Source of the DNA: Bacillota bacterium | GTDB taxonomy: Bacteria; Bacillota; Sulfobacillia; Sulfobacillales; Sulfobacillaceae | Length of the DNA stretch: 37,956 nucleotides | Reading direction: 5' to 3' | NCBI GenBank assembly: GCA_021821465.1 | Contig: JAKACM010000039.1 | Coordinates: 1-37,956, forward strand | Part shown: piece after piece, positions 1-8,605 of the stretch | How the letters are laid out: each line of letters opens with the position of its first letter | Position numbering within the stretch: the first letter of the stretch is position 1 | Notes under the pieces: model-generated | The model's database searches: none | What the model saw: the letters and a program-made list of their open reading frames with translations, nothing else | What the model was told of the DNA's origin: nothing | Translations under genes and position numbers: made by a program

Positions 1-65
1 AGCATAACGACCGATCTACAATGAGTAAAATGGATTGTATTCATAACTTACATGAGGTGATGCTC

Positions 66-958
66 ATGACCATTGCTCAATTAGAGATTTTCTCCAAAGT
101 CGTGGAAATGGGAAGTTTTACAAAAAACTGCCGAAGCACTCAATATGACTCAATCTGCTGTGAGCCACTCTATTGGCGGACTTGAGACCGAACTGGGGCT
201 GGTCTTGTTGATTAGAGACCGAAAAGAAGGAGTCATTATATCAGAATTTGGCATGAGGATTTCTTGAACCGGTTCGCGCATTCTGAACCGGATCGCTTGC
301 ATTGAACGGGAGACGGTCGCACACAAAGGTCTTGAATCGGGAACGATACGAATTGGCAGCTTCCCCAGTGCCGTTGCACGGTTACTTCCAAAAATCACGG
401 GGACATTCCAGAAACTGCATCCAAACATCCACATTGTGACTTTCGAGGGGACCGACCAAGAAATTGAACAATGGCTTCAAACTCGGGTGATTGACGTAGG
501 ATTTGTTGCCCAAAGTGCTCCGGGCGACGAAATGATTCCCCTGACGAGAGATAAGATGGTTGCCATACTACCTAAAGATCACCCGCTGGGGTTGAGCGAA
601 GTCTTGTCTGTTTCAGCCCTCGAAAGCCTTCCTTTTATCATGTCCTCTGGGGGGTGTAAGCCGATCATATTGGATCTGTTTTCGCAGGCAAATTGCTCGC
701 CTTCTGTCAAATTTGAAGTCCGAGACCTTCTTGGACCATCTTGAATATGGTCCAAGAAGGTCTCGGTGTCACCATTATTCCGGACATGGCCTTACCCGAT
801 GGACGCCCAATTTGATTGTGACGGATCTGAACCCCGTAATGTATAGATAGCTAGGTTTACGTTGCCCGTTTCTCGACGAGGCTACACCAGCCATTCTCTC
901 ATTTATTCGGCTGGGACAGTTGCTATTTCAAGGCACGATCATTTCGGAGATGAAATGA
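66..958 (+). pseudogene. LysR-family transcriptional regulator, multiply frameshifted
   Basis: Starts at ATG 66 behind GAGGTG. The first residues (MTIAQLEIFSKVVEMGSFTK) are a LysR N-terminal helix-turn-helix. The frame is lost in the A-run near 125 and resumes one base later with AEALNMTQSAVSHSIGGLE, the recognition helix. More shifts occur near 260-290, and the co-receptor/effector domain is then readable (GTIRIGSFPSAVARLLPKIT) to about 744. A further shift near 735 leads into NMVQEGLGVTIIPDMALP. An in-frame stop follows at about 847, and a last stretch (LGLRCPFLDEATPAILSF) runs to TGA 958. The family would be a DNA-binding regulator with a C-terminal ligand domain. With at least four lesions it cannot make a full protein. 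The target is unknown. The family call is firm; the number of lesions is approximate. Confidence 0.85.
721..765. repeat. Perfect 19-bp inverted repeat inside the LysR pseudogene
   Basis: CGAGACCTTCTTGGACCAT (721-739) is the exact reverse complement of 747-765, with a 7-nt spacer. It sits at one of the frameshifts in the LysR remnant. The right arm matches the expected LysR coding text (NMVQEGLGV), so the left arm may have been rewritten by a template-switch type mutation that copied the right arm. Confidence 0.7.
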
Positions 959-1204
959 ATGGAGTTACGTGAAATATATCGTGGTATTCATTGTACACAT
1001 TTGTTTTCGACATCAAACACCGTACTTCAGCATACTCTTCGCGTCTTGGCGGTGCAGGCGGTGAAAAAGCTCCTCGTCTTTGGGATGAGTCATCCTAATG
1101 CATCGTATGACATCTTCCAGGCAGTCCTTGACGGTGAGAAATCAAACGGGGTATACGATAAGTTTAAAGGTGTGTGCAAATGGAATTTGAGGAAGGTAGC
1201 TTGA
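959..1204 (+). CDS. Small hypothetical protein, possibly a gene fragment
   Basis: An 81-codon frame starts at the ATG directly after the LysR stop and ends 25 bases into the following GNAT remnant. The residue composition looks like real protein (LLVFGMSHPNASYDIFQAVL in the middle), and GNAT and this frame overlap as neighbouring genes often do. I recognise no family and there is no clear ribosome-binding site at 945-955. Because both neighbours are pseudogenes, this may itself be the tail of a longer lost gene. It should be treated as unproven coding sequence. Confidence 0.3.
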   Translation: MELREIYRGIHCTHLFSTSNTVLQHTLRVLAVQAVKKLLVFGMSHPNASYDIFQAVLDGEKSNGVYDKFKGVCKWNLRKVA

Positions 1205-1718
1205 GGGTCCGGCCGTTAAGGGGCGGCGATGCGCTGATACTTTGCCGTTGGCTCAATGACCCGCGGGTGCTGACTTTTTACGAAGGTCGGGATAAACCAC
1301 ACAATATCCACATGGTTCGGCGTAGGTTTCTGTCCAAAACGGATCCAAATCAGGTTTTGGGACATCTGGTTTTGTGGAATGGTAGTCCTTTGGGATATAT
1401 TCAGACCTATTTTTTGAAGGAAGAAACCATAACGGGATTTCGTTATTCAGGTCGAAATCGGGTTTACGGAATGGACTTGTTTCTCGGCGAACCTAAGAGG
1501 TGGAATCAAGAATCGGAACTATTTTAGTACGGGTAATGACTAATCGGCTCGTTAAGGAGTCTGGTGCCTCGGTTATTGTCGTGGATCCTCGTGTAGATAA
1601 TTTAAGAGCCATTCACGTGTAGGAAAAGTGCGGATTTAAGAAAGTAGCGTTGCTGGCGAAGCATGAACTTCATGAGGGTCAATATCGCGACTGCTGGCTT
1701 ATGAATTTTCGAGCTTAG
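1180..1718 (+). pseudogene. GNAT acetyltransferase (AAC(6')-like group), frameshift and nonsense
   Basis: From ATG 1180 the product reads MEFEEGSLRVRPLRGGDALI, then WLNDPRVLTFYEGRD, the N-terminal signature of the GNAT branch that includes aminoglycoside 6'-acetyltransferases and siderophore acetyltransferases. One base is missing near 1508, so the frame closes at 1527. In the next frame the acetyl-CoA binding part continues (GTILVRVMTNRLVKESGAS, then VVDPRVDNLRAIHV). It meets a TAG at about 1619 where Tyr or another residue would precede EKCGFKKV, and ends naturally at TAG 1716-1718. Two independent lesions make it a pseudogene. The substrate cannot be told from sequence. Confidence 0.8.
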
Positions 1719-1732
1719 CTTGTTGCTAAGCT
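1712..1732 (+). terminator. Weak hairpin after the GNAT pseudogene
   Basis: AGCTTAGC (1712-1719) pairs with GCTAAGCT (1725-1732) around a 5-nt loop, overlapping the GNAT stop codon. There is no U-run behind it, so termination activity is doubtful. Confidence 0.3.
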
Positions 1733-2030
1733 TAGAGGATCAGCCTTGTATCCACACCAAGATTTTTGTGGCGTCGATTCTCTGACTTAAGGTTGTGGAT
1801 GATTTTGACGGGTGTGGTGATGCACAATAACGAATCAAAATGCGTTGGCGGCCAACAAGAAAAAATTCGTCTAGAACACTATTCCAGAGAAAAAGCCTGT
1901 TGTACGAAGATGTTCGTCGGGTCATATTTCCTCAACCTTTTCGCCTGAATGATAAATGCAGCAGCATTTAAGGCACAGATGCGGACCGGGCGATTTGAGA
2001 GAAGGACATTTTCCATTTTGGGAGACTATC

Positions 2031-2621
2031 ATGTTAGACAAGTCAATGCCATATTACAGCGTGATCATGAAAAAACCTGCAGAAACCCCATTGATACCAT
2101 GGCGTGTGCCGACGGGTTTTGGTTTGTCGTTCTATACGCGCGGAATGGAAAGGAAATGGGCCAGCATTGAAACGGCAGTAGGAGAATTCAGCGAGGTGGC
2201 GGAAGCCGAAAGATATTTTTCCATACACTACTTTCCTTTCCAGATCCAGTTGTCAAGGCGCATGTTGTTTGCGCACGCAAAAGATGGGACCGTAGCAGGA
2301 ACTATTACGGCATGGTGGAACCATACAGGAAGGAGAAGGGATCCGTCTATTCATTGGCTGGCGGTGCACCCAAATTTTCAGAAGCTTGGATTGGGTCGAT
2401 CTCTTATTTCAGAATGCCTTTCTATTCTTTGTGACTTGGAAGGACGCTCGGATGTATGGCTGCATACACAAACATGGAGTCATGCGGCAATTCGACTGTA
2501 CTTAGAGGCAGGTTTCAAAATTGTGAAAGATGAGATATTTGCTGAATATACTAACGAATCCGGCAAAGCTATCCCTATTCTCAAAACGTTTATCCCGGGA
2601 CTGTCGACGGAAAGATCTTAA
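2031..2621 (+). CDS. GNAT family N-acetyltransferase
   Basis: Predicted 196-residue cytoplasmic acetyltransferase using acetyl-CoA. The open frame begins at 1956, but ATG 2031 is preferred because GGGAGA lies just upstream; ATG 2046 is also possible. The acetyl-CoA pyrophosphate-binding motif A is clear in the middle (HWLAVHPNFQKLGLGRSLI, fitting the Q/R-x-x-G-x-G/A pattern). Motif B-like text follows (WLHTQTWSHAAIRLYLEAGF), the usual N-acetyltransferase ending. It is the only intact gene in the first 4.4 kb and the second GNAT within 1.5 kb of a GNAT pseudogene, but the two are not close copies. The acyl acceptor is unknown. Confidence 0.8.
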   Translation: MLDKSMPYYSVIMKKPAETPLIPWRVPTGFGLSFYTRGMERKWASIETAVGEFSEVAEAERYFSIHYFPFQIQLSRRMLFAHAKDGTVAGTITAWWNHTGRRRDPSIHWLAVHPNFQKLGLGRSLISECLSILCDLEGRSDVWLHTQTWSHAAIRLYLEAGFKIVKDEIFAEYTNESGKAIPILKTFIPGLSTERS

Positions 2622-2867
2622 ACCAGGCTATATGATTAGCGAGGAGATCGTAAAGAGGGAAGGCAAGGAGGAAGAACCAGGATTTTTGTTCTCGACCAGC
2701 GCCAGACGCCCTTGATGCCGTGAACAGAAAAAGGCACGGAATTTGTTAAAACACGATCGAGCCGTCAGTCACGCGGTGGAATCCTTCACTATCCGTCTCA
2801 TGGATCGGCTAGCGAAGGATTCGTAGCCTGACGATCTCGTGATGAATAAAGAGCTACCGTCGTTTGA
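2622..2867. other. Non-coding stretch
   Basis: No supported gene. An imperfect inverted repeat (GAATCCTTC near 2779 with GCGAAGGATTC ending near 2822) is the only structure I see. Confidence 0.4.
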
Positions 2868-2897
2868 CAACCAAACCCGGTTACACGGGTTTGGTTG
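2868..2897. terminator. Perfect 12-bp hairpin, possible terminator
   Basis: CAACCAAACCCG (2868-2879) pairs exactly with CGGGTTTGGTTG (2886-2897) around a 6-nt loop. It overlaps the stop codon of the small - strand gene at 2881-3066. No strong U-run follows on either strand, although T-rich sequence follows on the + strand. Confidence 0.45.
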
Positions 2898-3066
2898 TGG
2901 TACGTTTGTTTTTCGCTCGGGTAGGTTCGGCCGTTCGTGGAATAATATCAATTTTCACCACAAAATTGTCACTGGGATACGTTTCGATAAGGTCGGATAA
3001 ACCTCGCAGCAGATCTGCCGTTTCGTTCCTCGTTAAAATTCTTTGGTCAATGGGCAGTAAAGGCAC
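2881..3066 (-). CDS. Small hypothetical protein (61 aa)
   Basis: The - strand frame starts at GTG 3066, 10 bases after a good AAGGGGG ribosome-binding site. The product is MPLLPIDQRILTRNETADLL, then an acidic/hydrophobic stretch ending VVKIDIIPRT and a very basic tail (RAKNKRTTTK). The composition and ribosome-binding site favour a real gene. I recognise no family. The basic C-terminus could bind nucleic acid, but that is only a guess. A perfect hairpin overlaps its stop. Confidence 0.45.
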   Translation of the reverse strand: MPLLPIDQRILTRNETADLLRGLSDLIETYPSDNFVVKIDIIPRTAEPTRAKNKRTTTKPV

Positions 3067-3320
3067 TGACTGATGTCCCCCTTGAAGGATGTTCAGGTGA
3101 ATTCGATTCAGTTTAACATAGGTGCTTTAGGGTTGACCTTGAATTTTGTGAGGAAGTCAAAAAGAGCTGTTAAACTGTTACTCTAATCATGATGTTGTCA
3201 TGGACTCCCTTTTCATAATTGCTTGTTGTATTCCTAAAATTCCGATCAATTATTTCATCATAATCCCGCCCATGTTAGGCTATGTAAAGTGCGCTACTAT
3301 AACGTTTACGTAGCACTTTT
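3067..3320. other. Non-coding stretch between small gene and IS605 end
   Basis: No gene supported. The sequence is AT-richer than its surroundings and leads into the IS605-type end at 3321. Confidence 0.4.
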
Positions 3321-3360
3321 GACACTCCCCTCCCTGAATGGAGGGGATTCTTGCGAGAAG
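3321..3360 (-). mobile_element. IS605/IS1341-type right-end hairpin (omega-RNA 3' end region)
   Basis: CCCCTCC (3327-3333) and GGAGGGG (3340-3346) form a stem just past the stop of the degraded tnpB on the - strand. Established knowledge: IS200/IS605 elements end in subterminal hairpins, and the RNA that guides TnpB is made from the tnpB 3' end through the right end, with the guide lying just outside. The sequence on the - strand after the hairpin would therefore be the former guide (about 3290-3325). That exact boundary is an inference. Confidence 0.55.
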
Positions 3361-3365
3361 CCTAC

Positions 3366-4074
3366 TCACGTCAGTTTTACTCGCAAAGGGTTAGCCAAAA
3401 GCCCCCTAGCCACTCGCTCGATATCAAGTCTGTGGTTACTTTTGCGCAGAATGTTTGCCGCTCCGTTCACATCGGCGTTCAATGTGTGCCCGTCGCTTGA
3501 TCGGTATAGACCGCGCTGGATGCGTTGGCCACCAAAAGTGACTTCTTGATGGGTGCCGTTCCGGATAGGCGTCGCATCGCCGTCGAGCACACTGGCTTTC
3601 GATGTGTATGATTCCTCTTGTTCGACGTACGTAGTCCGTACCGTTCACACAGGTTTTCTAGTTGACCGTGGGGGATCTGCACAAAGTTTTGATTGTTTCG
3701 CGATCCCAGATTCACTCACGTTTCCACTTTAGATTGTACCCCACAATGATGGTGCCAATCTTATGGGTGATGCAGTAATTCACGATGTATCGTGCCGCCT
3801 TCATCATGTCGTCATGAACGCGGTGATTGCGATTGATCGTAATCCGCGCCATTTGTTCGGAACGCGGTAGCTGTTGTTGATCCAGAATGGACTGTAGCTG
3901 AGCCATGCGCATGTTGTACTGATGGTTCAGGGATTTCAAAAGATTCGCCGGATATCCCCGCCCTAAACGGCGGGGATATCCGGCGCGTTTGATAATCCAA
4001 ATAGGAGGACTGTGGCTGATATCTTTTCCGACGATCGACTCTTGCAAATGACACGGGTCTGTCACCATCCGCAA
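3366..4074 (-). pseudogene. TnpB (IS605 OrfB / IS1341 type), degraded
   Basis: Read on the - strand, the middle of the gene is clear (LLKSLNHQYNMRMAQLQSIL, then RVHDDMMKAARYIVNYCITH and KIGTIIVGYN) from about 3960 to 3715. The frame shifts there (NLGSRNNQNFVQIPHGQLEN), then again to VEQEESYTSKASVLDGDA and the C-terminus GLYRSSDGHTLNADVNGAAN with ILRK, ending at 3366. These are the second and third acidic residues (E, then D of NADVNGAA) of the RuvC-like nuclease of TnpB. The version lacks the zinc ribbon, as in IS1341 relatives. The N-terminal half and first catalytic Asp are not recognisable. Several frameshifts and a hairpin insertion near 3946-3985 make it a dead element. Confidence 0.8.
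3946..3985. repeat. 17-bp perfect hairpin embedded in the tnpB remnant
   Basis: CGCCGGATATCCCCGCC (3946-3962) pairs exactly with 3969-3985 around a 6-nt loop. Its tip (CCCCGCC, loop, GGCGGGG) resembles the right-end hairpin of IS605-type elements such as the one at 3327-3346. It marks the point where recognisable TnpB sequence starts, so it is probably an inserted or recombined end from a related element. Confidence 0.6.
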
Positions 4075-4377
4075 TCACGCTATGCGCCGTCTCTTTCAAG
4101 AACCATATACTCGGTTGTGGCCCCATGAACATTGCCGCCGTCGAGGAATTGGGTATGGTAGTGAGCTTGCTTGAGGCCAAGTTTCGCGATTCAAGTATTT
4201 TTTCTTCACGTAGGATGACCAGGAGAGGAACGCTTAGCAGGGATTCGATGAACCCGTCAACGAATCAATTGACGCTCGCTACCGAGATTTGCTCAATTGT
4301 GCTCTCATCAGGTGTCAGAGTTTGCTGTCTGTGCTGAATTCTTTTCGCTATACTATATACAGATTTTAGGAAGACTG
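4075..4377. other. No recognisable gene
   Basis: Open frames on both strands overlap here but none has a ribosome-binding site or a family I can name. The - strand text (VIADGDRPVSFARVDRRKRY) looks protein-like and could be a remnant of another gene upstream of tnpB. Confidence 0.35.
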
Positions 4378-4467
4378 ATGAAAAGTCCAGCCGATCCGTA
4401 GGATAAGTATCTTCCGGTTTCATCGCCTGGGGAAACCCGTCAGACCGCGTTTTATCTGGAGAATCCT

Positions 4468-5430
4468 GTGGCCACTAAGCTGGATATTTTGCGAAAGGCG
4501 GCTATGATCTTGGATCAAACTTCGTCCGATGCATGGGTGCGGCTACGTCAATCTCCGGCATTTTGGGATGTGGATGTGCGCACGCTGGATCCGAACCGCC
4601 ATGCTGTCTGGATTATTGACCGCATCCTGCAATTCGGCCAATGGGATGAGTGGATTGCACTCTTTCATCTCTATGACTTCCGGACCATCCGTGATGCAGT
4701 GAATCATCGACGCGTGCCGGATCATGTTCGGCAATTTTGGCAGTCTTATTTTATGGAGGAAGGAGCACCCGTGATAAAGCCAGAAACCTTGCATCCGGCC
4801 ATTGCCGCGTTATGGCACCAGCTCGGATCCGACTTGTGTCCTCGGGGATATCTCTTGTGTGGCGGTACAGCTCTCGCCTTGTATCTCGGGCATCGTCAAT
4901 CAGAGGATCTCGACTTTATGACGGCAACCCCTAATGATCCGCAGGTCATTGTGTCCCATGTGCAAAGCCTTAATGTTTCCATGGAAGTTATAGATCGGAG
5001 TGCCTTTAGTATTCATTTACGACTTAACAGTGTCAAAGTTTCATATCTCTGGCAACCAGGTATTCAACTCGAGACCGGTTCCCTATTGGAAGGTATTCCT
5101 CTCGCGTCACTGGCATCCTTAGCGGCGCTCAAATGCAATGCCATCGCTAATCGTGGATCACGCAAGGATTTTGTCGATTTGTATGCGTTGCTGCAAATGG
5201 GGTGGTCTTTGACTCAATTGCTTGATGTTGCCACGCACTATGCACCCCAACTCAATCGTGCGCATTTGTTGCGTAGTCTCACGTATTTTCAGGACGCGGA
5301 ACAAGAGCCAGAACTTCAGCTTACGCGAAAATGGTGTTGGGAAGACGTGCGCCTGACTTTCGAGCGCAGTGTCCATCACTACTTGCATCAACAATTACCC
5401 AGTCCCAAACCAAAGGATCCGCAACCTTAG
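4468..5430 (+). CDS. Fusion of DUF6922-like domain and AbiEii/AbiGii-type nucleotidyltransferase
   Basis: 320 residues from GTG 4468 (GGAG upstream). Residues about 25-95 (SPAFWDVDVRTLDPNRHAVW, then DRILQFGQWDEWIALF and VRQFWQSYF) match the small DUF6922-type protein that usually sits as a separate gene next to AbiEii-like toxins. Residues about 105-300 are the DUF1814/AbiEii nucleotidyltransferase-like domain. They contain LCGGTALALYLGHRQSEDLD with GGTA at 132-135 and the catalytic-type D147-L-D149, and later SRKDFVDLYALL, the usual C-terminal motif. In the known AbiE system the nucleotidyltransferase is a bacteriostatic toxin with a separate antitoxin; here both seem to lie in one chain. 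The same frame is open from ATG 4378 behind AGGAAG except for a TAG at codon 8, so an older longer start is possible. No partner gene is adjacent. Confidence 0.75.
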   Translation: MATKLDILRKAAMILDQTSSDAWVRLRQSPAFWDVDVRTLDPNRHAVWIIDRILQFGQWDEWIALFHLYDFRTIRDAVNHRRVPDHVRQFWQSYFMEEGAPVIKPETLHPAIAALWHQLGSDLCPRGYLLCGGTALALYLGHRQSEDLDFMTATPNDPQVIVSHVQSLNVSMEVIDRSAFSIHLRLNSVKVSYLWQPGIQLETGSLLEGIPLASLASLAALKCNAIANRGSRKDFVDLYALLQMGWSLTQLLDVATHYAPQLNRAHLLRSLTYFQDAEQEPELQLTRKWCWEDVRLTFERSVHHYLHQQLPSPKPKDPQP

Positions 5431-6515
5431 GTGATTCAATATGGGAAAGCTAAGGTCAACCACAGAGAAGATGTAGATAATCTGAACGGTAACCGCTATT
5501 TCAAGGGTTAATCTTCTACGGAGTTAGCAAAAGTATTATCTGGTCATGGTAGGACCGCGGTGGCTGTTGCACTGGGTGCACCACTCCAACAGCAAATCAT
5601 CGTGCGTTCCGGGAAATCATGCCGGCACGGCGTTCCGCACCGACATAGTGATCTCAATCTCCTTCCGTACCGTACGTCTTGTCCATGGCAATTTCGGGAT
5701 CTTGGAGCTGATCGGCAAGGAACTATTGTGTGTTCATCCAGAAAAGGAAACACGACATTAGCCACACGACCCTTGTCAAAGCTCATCGTATCGTGTGGTT
5801 TCTTCTCGGTCACGCAGGCATTTGTGGGAATGTTCGCGCGGTGCAGACCAACGATCACTGTGAAATCTATCTAAGTGGCCAAAGTGAAGGGGAACACGAC
5901 CGATTGTATCAAGGACATGATCCTCGCCCGAATGACCGAAGACTCTACCGATCAGAATAATCAATGAACGCTGTGGCACCGACTTGGGGCGTATTCTCCC
6001 TCCGGCAGATCTTGGTGTGGCGGATAAAGGCAAGAAGCGTATCACGAAGATTTTGGATCGCAGACACGTCAAATTACGCAGGCAATGCTTGGTGCCGGTT
6101 GTGAATAAGGGTGGGATTATTCCACTCCCTTTGTCACTAATACCCACCCACACTCCGAATTCAGGAGAACCGTGGTTTGAAAAGCGAAGAGCGAATAATA
6201 AGCAGAAAATGATCGTGGGTAATTTTAGGGTGAGTTGTCTCTAACGGCCATGTGCTCAATTTTGTTCAACAGCTTCGATTTTTCAGAGAGGAGGCATCAA
6301 TTTTTTGAAAGCGCTGGGTGAGATGACCATAATCGTAAATTTGATGGTATTTTAGAATATGGCACTAAAGATCTATTTCGTTCCAATACTACTTGCCAGG
6401 ACCTTTTGAAGCGAGTGCCATCATGATTTTTTGTGGGGGTCATGTTTTCTTATCCGTAAGTTGTTGCGGCATGCGTTAAAAAGGATTATCGCTACATTGC
6501 AGAAGGGTGAGGGTC
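5431..6515. other. About 1 kb without a recognisable gene
   Basis: Several overlapping frames of 80-125 codons exist on both strands. None has a convincing ribosome-binding site, a recognised motif or a clear winner among frames. The text around 5540-5600 (+ strand, ELAKVLSGHGRTAVAVALGA) and around 6010-6190 (+ strand, KKRITKILDRRHVKLRRQCL) looks like decayed protein, possibly transposase-like. I cannot place either one. Confidence 0.4.
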
Positions 6516-8114
6516 ATGGCAAACCGGAAAAATTCGTTAGAAACCGTTTCCAATTGGGGACCGGCTTTATTTGTGCTGGTTATTGGCGGTTTCATGGCCA
6601 TTTTGGATACGTCGATTGTTAATATTGCCGTCCCTAAGCTGGAAAGCGTGTTTTCTGTTAACACTCAACAAGTCCAATGGGTTGTTACTATTTATTTGCT
6701 CACATTAGGCGCTGTCGTTCCGTTGGCCGGATGGCTTGGGGACCGTTACGGTTATCGCCGGATTTATATGGCCTCCTTGGCGGTTTTCACGGTAGGTTCT
6801 GCTCTCTCCGGCTTGTCATGGAGTTTAGGCGTGTTAATGATATTTCGGGTGCTGCAGGCTGTAGGGGGTGGGCTTATTATGCCTATCACCATGGCCATGC
6901 TATATCGAATGGTTCCTCGAGATCGCATCGGCACCGCCATGGGCATATGGGGACTCACAGCCATCGTGGCACCGGCTATTGGCCCGACATTGGGCGGTTA
7001 TCTGGTCCAGTATGTTGATTGGCGTCTGATTTTTTACATTAATGTTCCCATAGGCATTTTGGGGGTGTTTTTGAGTTTAGCGTATGTGCCACCTTTTGCT
7101 CCGACTTCAAAAGTTCCGCTGGACACGCCCGGATTCGTTTTTGTGGGGGCCGGACTATTTGGACTGCTGTTGGGATTGTCGGAAGGTGAAAGTTGGGGAT
7201 GGACCTCTGAGCCGATTGTGTTGATTCTCGGGGGATCCATTTTGTTGTTGATTTTGTTTGTTTTGTGGGAGTTTCGGTCCCGCCATCCCCTTTTGGATTT
7301 GCGTGTATTCGCCCATGGATCTTTTGCAGTGGCCAATCTTATTACCGTTATTGTTACCATCGGTATGTTTGCGGGTATCTTTTATGTGCCATTATTCTTG
7401 CAAACCGTTGCCGGATATGGGGCCATGAAGACGGGATTGATGTTGATGCCCAGTGCTTTTGCGACGGCGTTGACGATGGGACTCTCGGGAAGGTTATACG
7501 ACAAAATTGGCGCGAGGCCGTTAGTCATACCGGGATTGTTGATTCTCGCCTATACGACCTACTTGCTCCATAATCTCAGTGTCAATTCCTCCGTAGGTGA
7601 AGTGGTCTTATGGTTGAGTCTGCGAGGACTGGGAATCGGATTGACGATGATGCCGGCGATGACCGCGGGTATGTCTCGTGTGCCGACAGCATTGGTGGGG
7701 ACCGGATCTTCCATAAACAACATTGTGCAAAGGGTTGCCGGATCTTTTGGGTTAGCAGCCCTAACGGCCGTACTAACCCACCAGGAAGCTGTCCACCAAC
7801 TTTATTTATCATCGTCCTTCACACCTGCTTCCCGTGTTGCGCAAGGAGTCATAAAGACATTTACTCAGCACTTAAGCGAACTGGGTATCGCTGCTGGCCA
7901 TGCCAATGACTTGACTCTTACTCTCCTTGAACAAGAGATTTTTAAGTCGTCTTTTGTCATGGCTATGGATGATGTCTTTGTTTTGGCTGCATGGATCACG
8001 TTGGCAGGGTTAGTTTTAGCCTTGTTTCTCAAGAGCTTTCATGCAGTGCACGAATCTTCCCAGACTCAAAGCGGGGATCCCAGGGACCACCTTCAGGATG
8101 TGGAAAGCTCATAA
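6516..8114 (+). CDS. DHA2-family MFS multidrug exporter (EmrB/QacA type)
   Basis: 532 residues, about 14 membrane segments, expected proton-driven drug efflux at the cytoplasmic membrane. Start ATG 6516 is preferred over GTG 6507 because AGAAGGG at 6501-6507 is correctly spaced. Family marks: the first helix has FMAILDTSIVNIAVPKL (the D-T-S/T-I-V-N-V-A-L/P signature of DHA2); motif A in loop 2-3 (GWLGDRYGYRRIY); motif C in helix 5 (APAIGPTLGGYLVQYVDWRL, the antiporter G-P-x-L-G-G); then FYINVPIGILG. Length fits the 14-TM group. It stands alone, with a 239-bp gap to the next gene, which holds a perfect TATAAT at 8283-8288 but no well-spaced -35. The transported drug cannot be predicted. Confidence 0.92.
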   Translation: MANRKNSLETVSNWGPALFVLVIGGFMAILDTSIVNIAVPKLESVFSVNTQQVQWVVTIYLLTLGAVVPLAGWLGDRYGYRRIYMASLAVFTVGSALSGLSWSLGVLMIFRVLQAVGGGLIMPITMAMLYRMVPRDRIGTAMGIWGLTAIVAPAIGPTLGGYLVQYVDWRLIFYINVPIGILGVFLSLAYVPPFAPTSKVPLDTPGFVFVGAGLFGLLLGLSEGESWGWTSEPIVLILGGSILLLILFVLWEFRSRHPLLDLRVFAHGSFAVANLITVIVTIGMFAGIFYVPLFLQTVAGYGAMKTGLMLMPSAFATALTMGLSGRLYDKIGARPLVIPGLLILAYTTYLLHNLSVNSSVGEVVLWLSLRGLGIGLTMMPAMTAGMSRVPTALVGTGSSINNIVQRVAGSFGLAALTAVLTHQEAVHQLYLSSSFTPASRVAQGVIKTFTQHLSELGIAAGHANDLTLTLLEQEIFKSSFVMAMDDVFVLAAWITLAGLVLALFLKSFHAVHESSQTQSGDPRDHLQDVESS

Positions 8115-8353
8115 GCGACCGGGCTGGTCCGATTGCATTGTGTCTGAGCATTGACTAGACTGTGTACAAGGTATTGGAGCCGGTAAAGATAAGCCGATTG
8201 AGGCGAAAAGTTGGTTATTGCCGGAAGACAACTCGCTTGAAGGATCCGACCTGTGATTGTCTCTTGAGAAGCAGCGTAGCAGTATAATAGACGGTAGATA
8301 GCAGTACGAAATTTGTCGATAGAAGAGCGTCAATGTGAAGAGGAGGATAAATC

Positions 8354-8572
8354 ATGTGGTTTAGAAGACGTCCCCGAATTCAAATTCCCCTGTTTATGTG
8401 GTTTTTCGCTTTACTGGGAGTACGAAGTTTGTTCCGCCTGAGTAATTGGTCTAACATGTCGGAGGAACGCAAGCAAGATTATCGACATAAACGCCACGAA
8501 TTCTTGCGAAAAATTGATGAAGCGTACAGTGTGTGGGATAAACCGGACGAAGAGGTGGATCCTGAATCCTAA
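8354..8572 (+). CDS. Small membrane-anchored hypothetical protein (72 aa)
   Basis: ATG 8354 follows GAAGAGGAGG, an excellent ribosome-binding site. The product has a basic N-terminus (WFRRRPRIQI), one hydrophobic segment (PLFMWFFALLGVRSLF, about residues 12-27) and a charged cytoplasmic tail ending in acidic residues (WDKPDEEVDPES). By the positive-inside rule a single-pass or re-entrant anchor is likely. It lies 33 bp before the ABC1 kinase gene on the same strand and probably shares its transcript. No family recognised. Confidence 0.65.
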   Translation: MWFRRRPRIQIPLFMWFFALLGVRSLFRLSNWSNMSEERKQDYRHKRHEFLRKIDEAYSVWDKPDEEVDPES

Positions 8573-8605
8573 ACGGATATCGACAGACACAAAAAAGGAC
8601 GGACT

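Noticed and set aside
5544-6244. Overlapping frames of 70-125 codons on both strands
   Set aside because: No frame has a ribosome-binding site or recognisable motif, and different frames look equally protein-like. Reported only as an unassigned stretch.
8257-8288. Promoter before the small membrane protein (TATAAT at 8283)
   Set aside because: The -10 is perfect, but candidate -35 boxes have spacers of 13 or 20 bp, so I did not list it as a feature.
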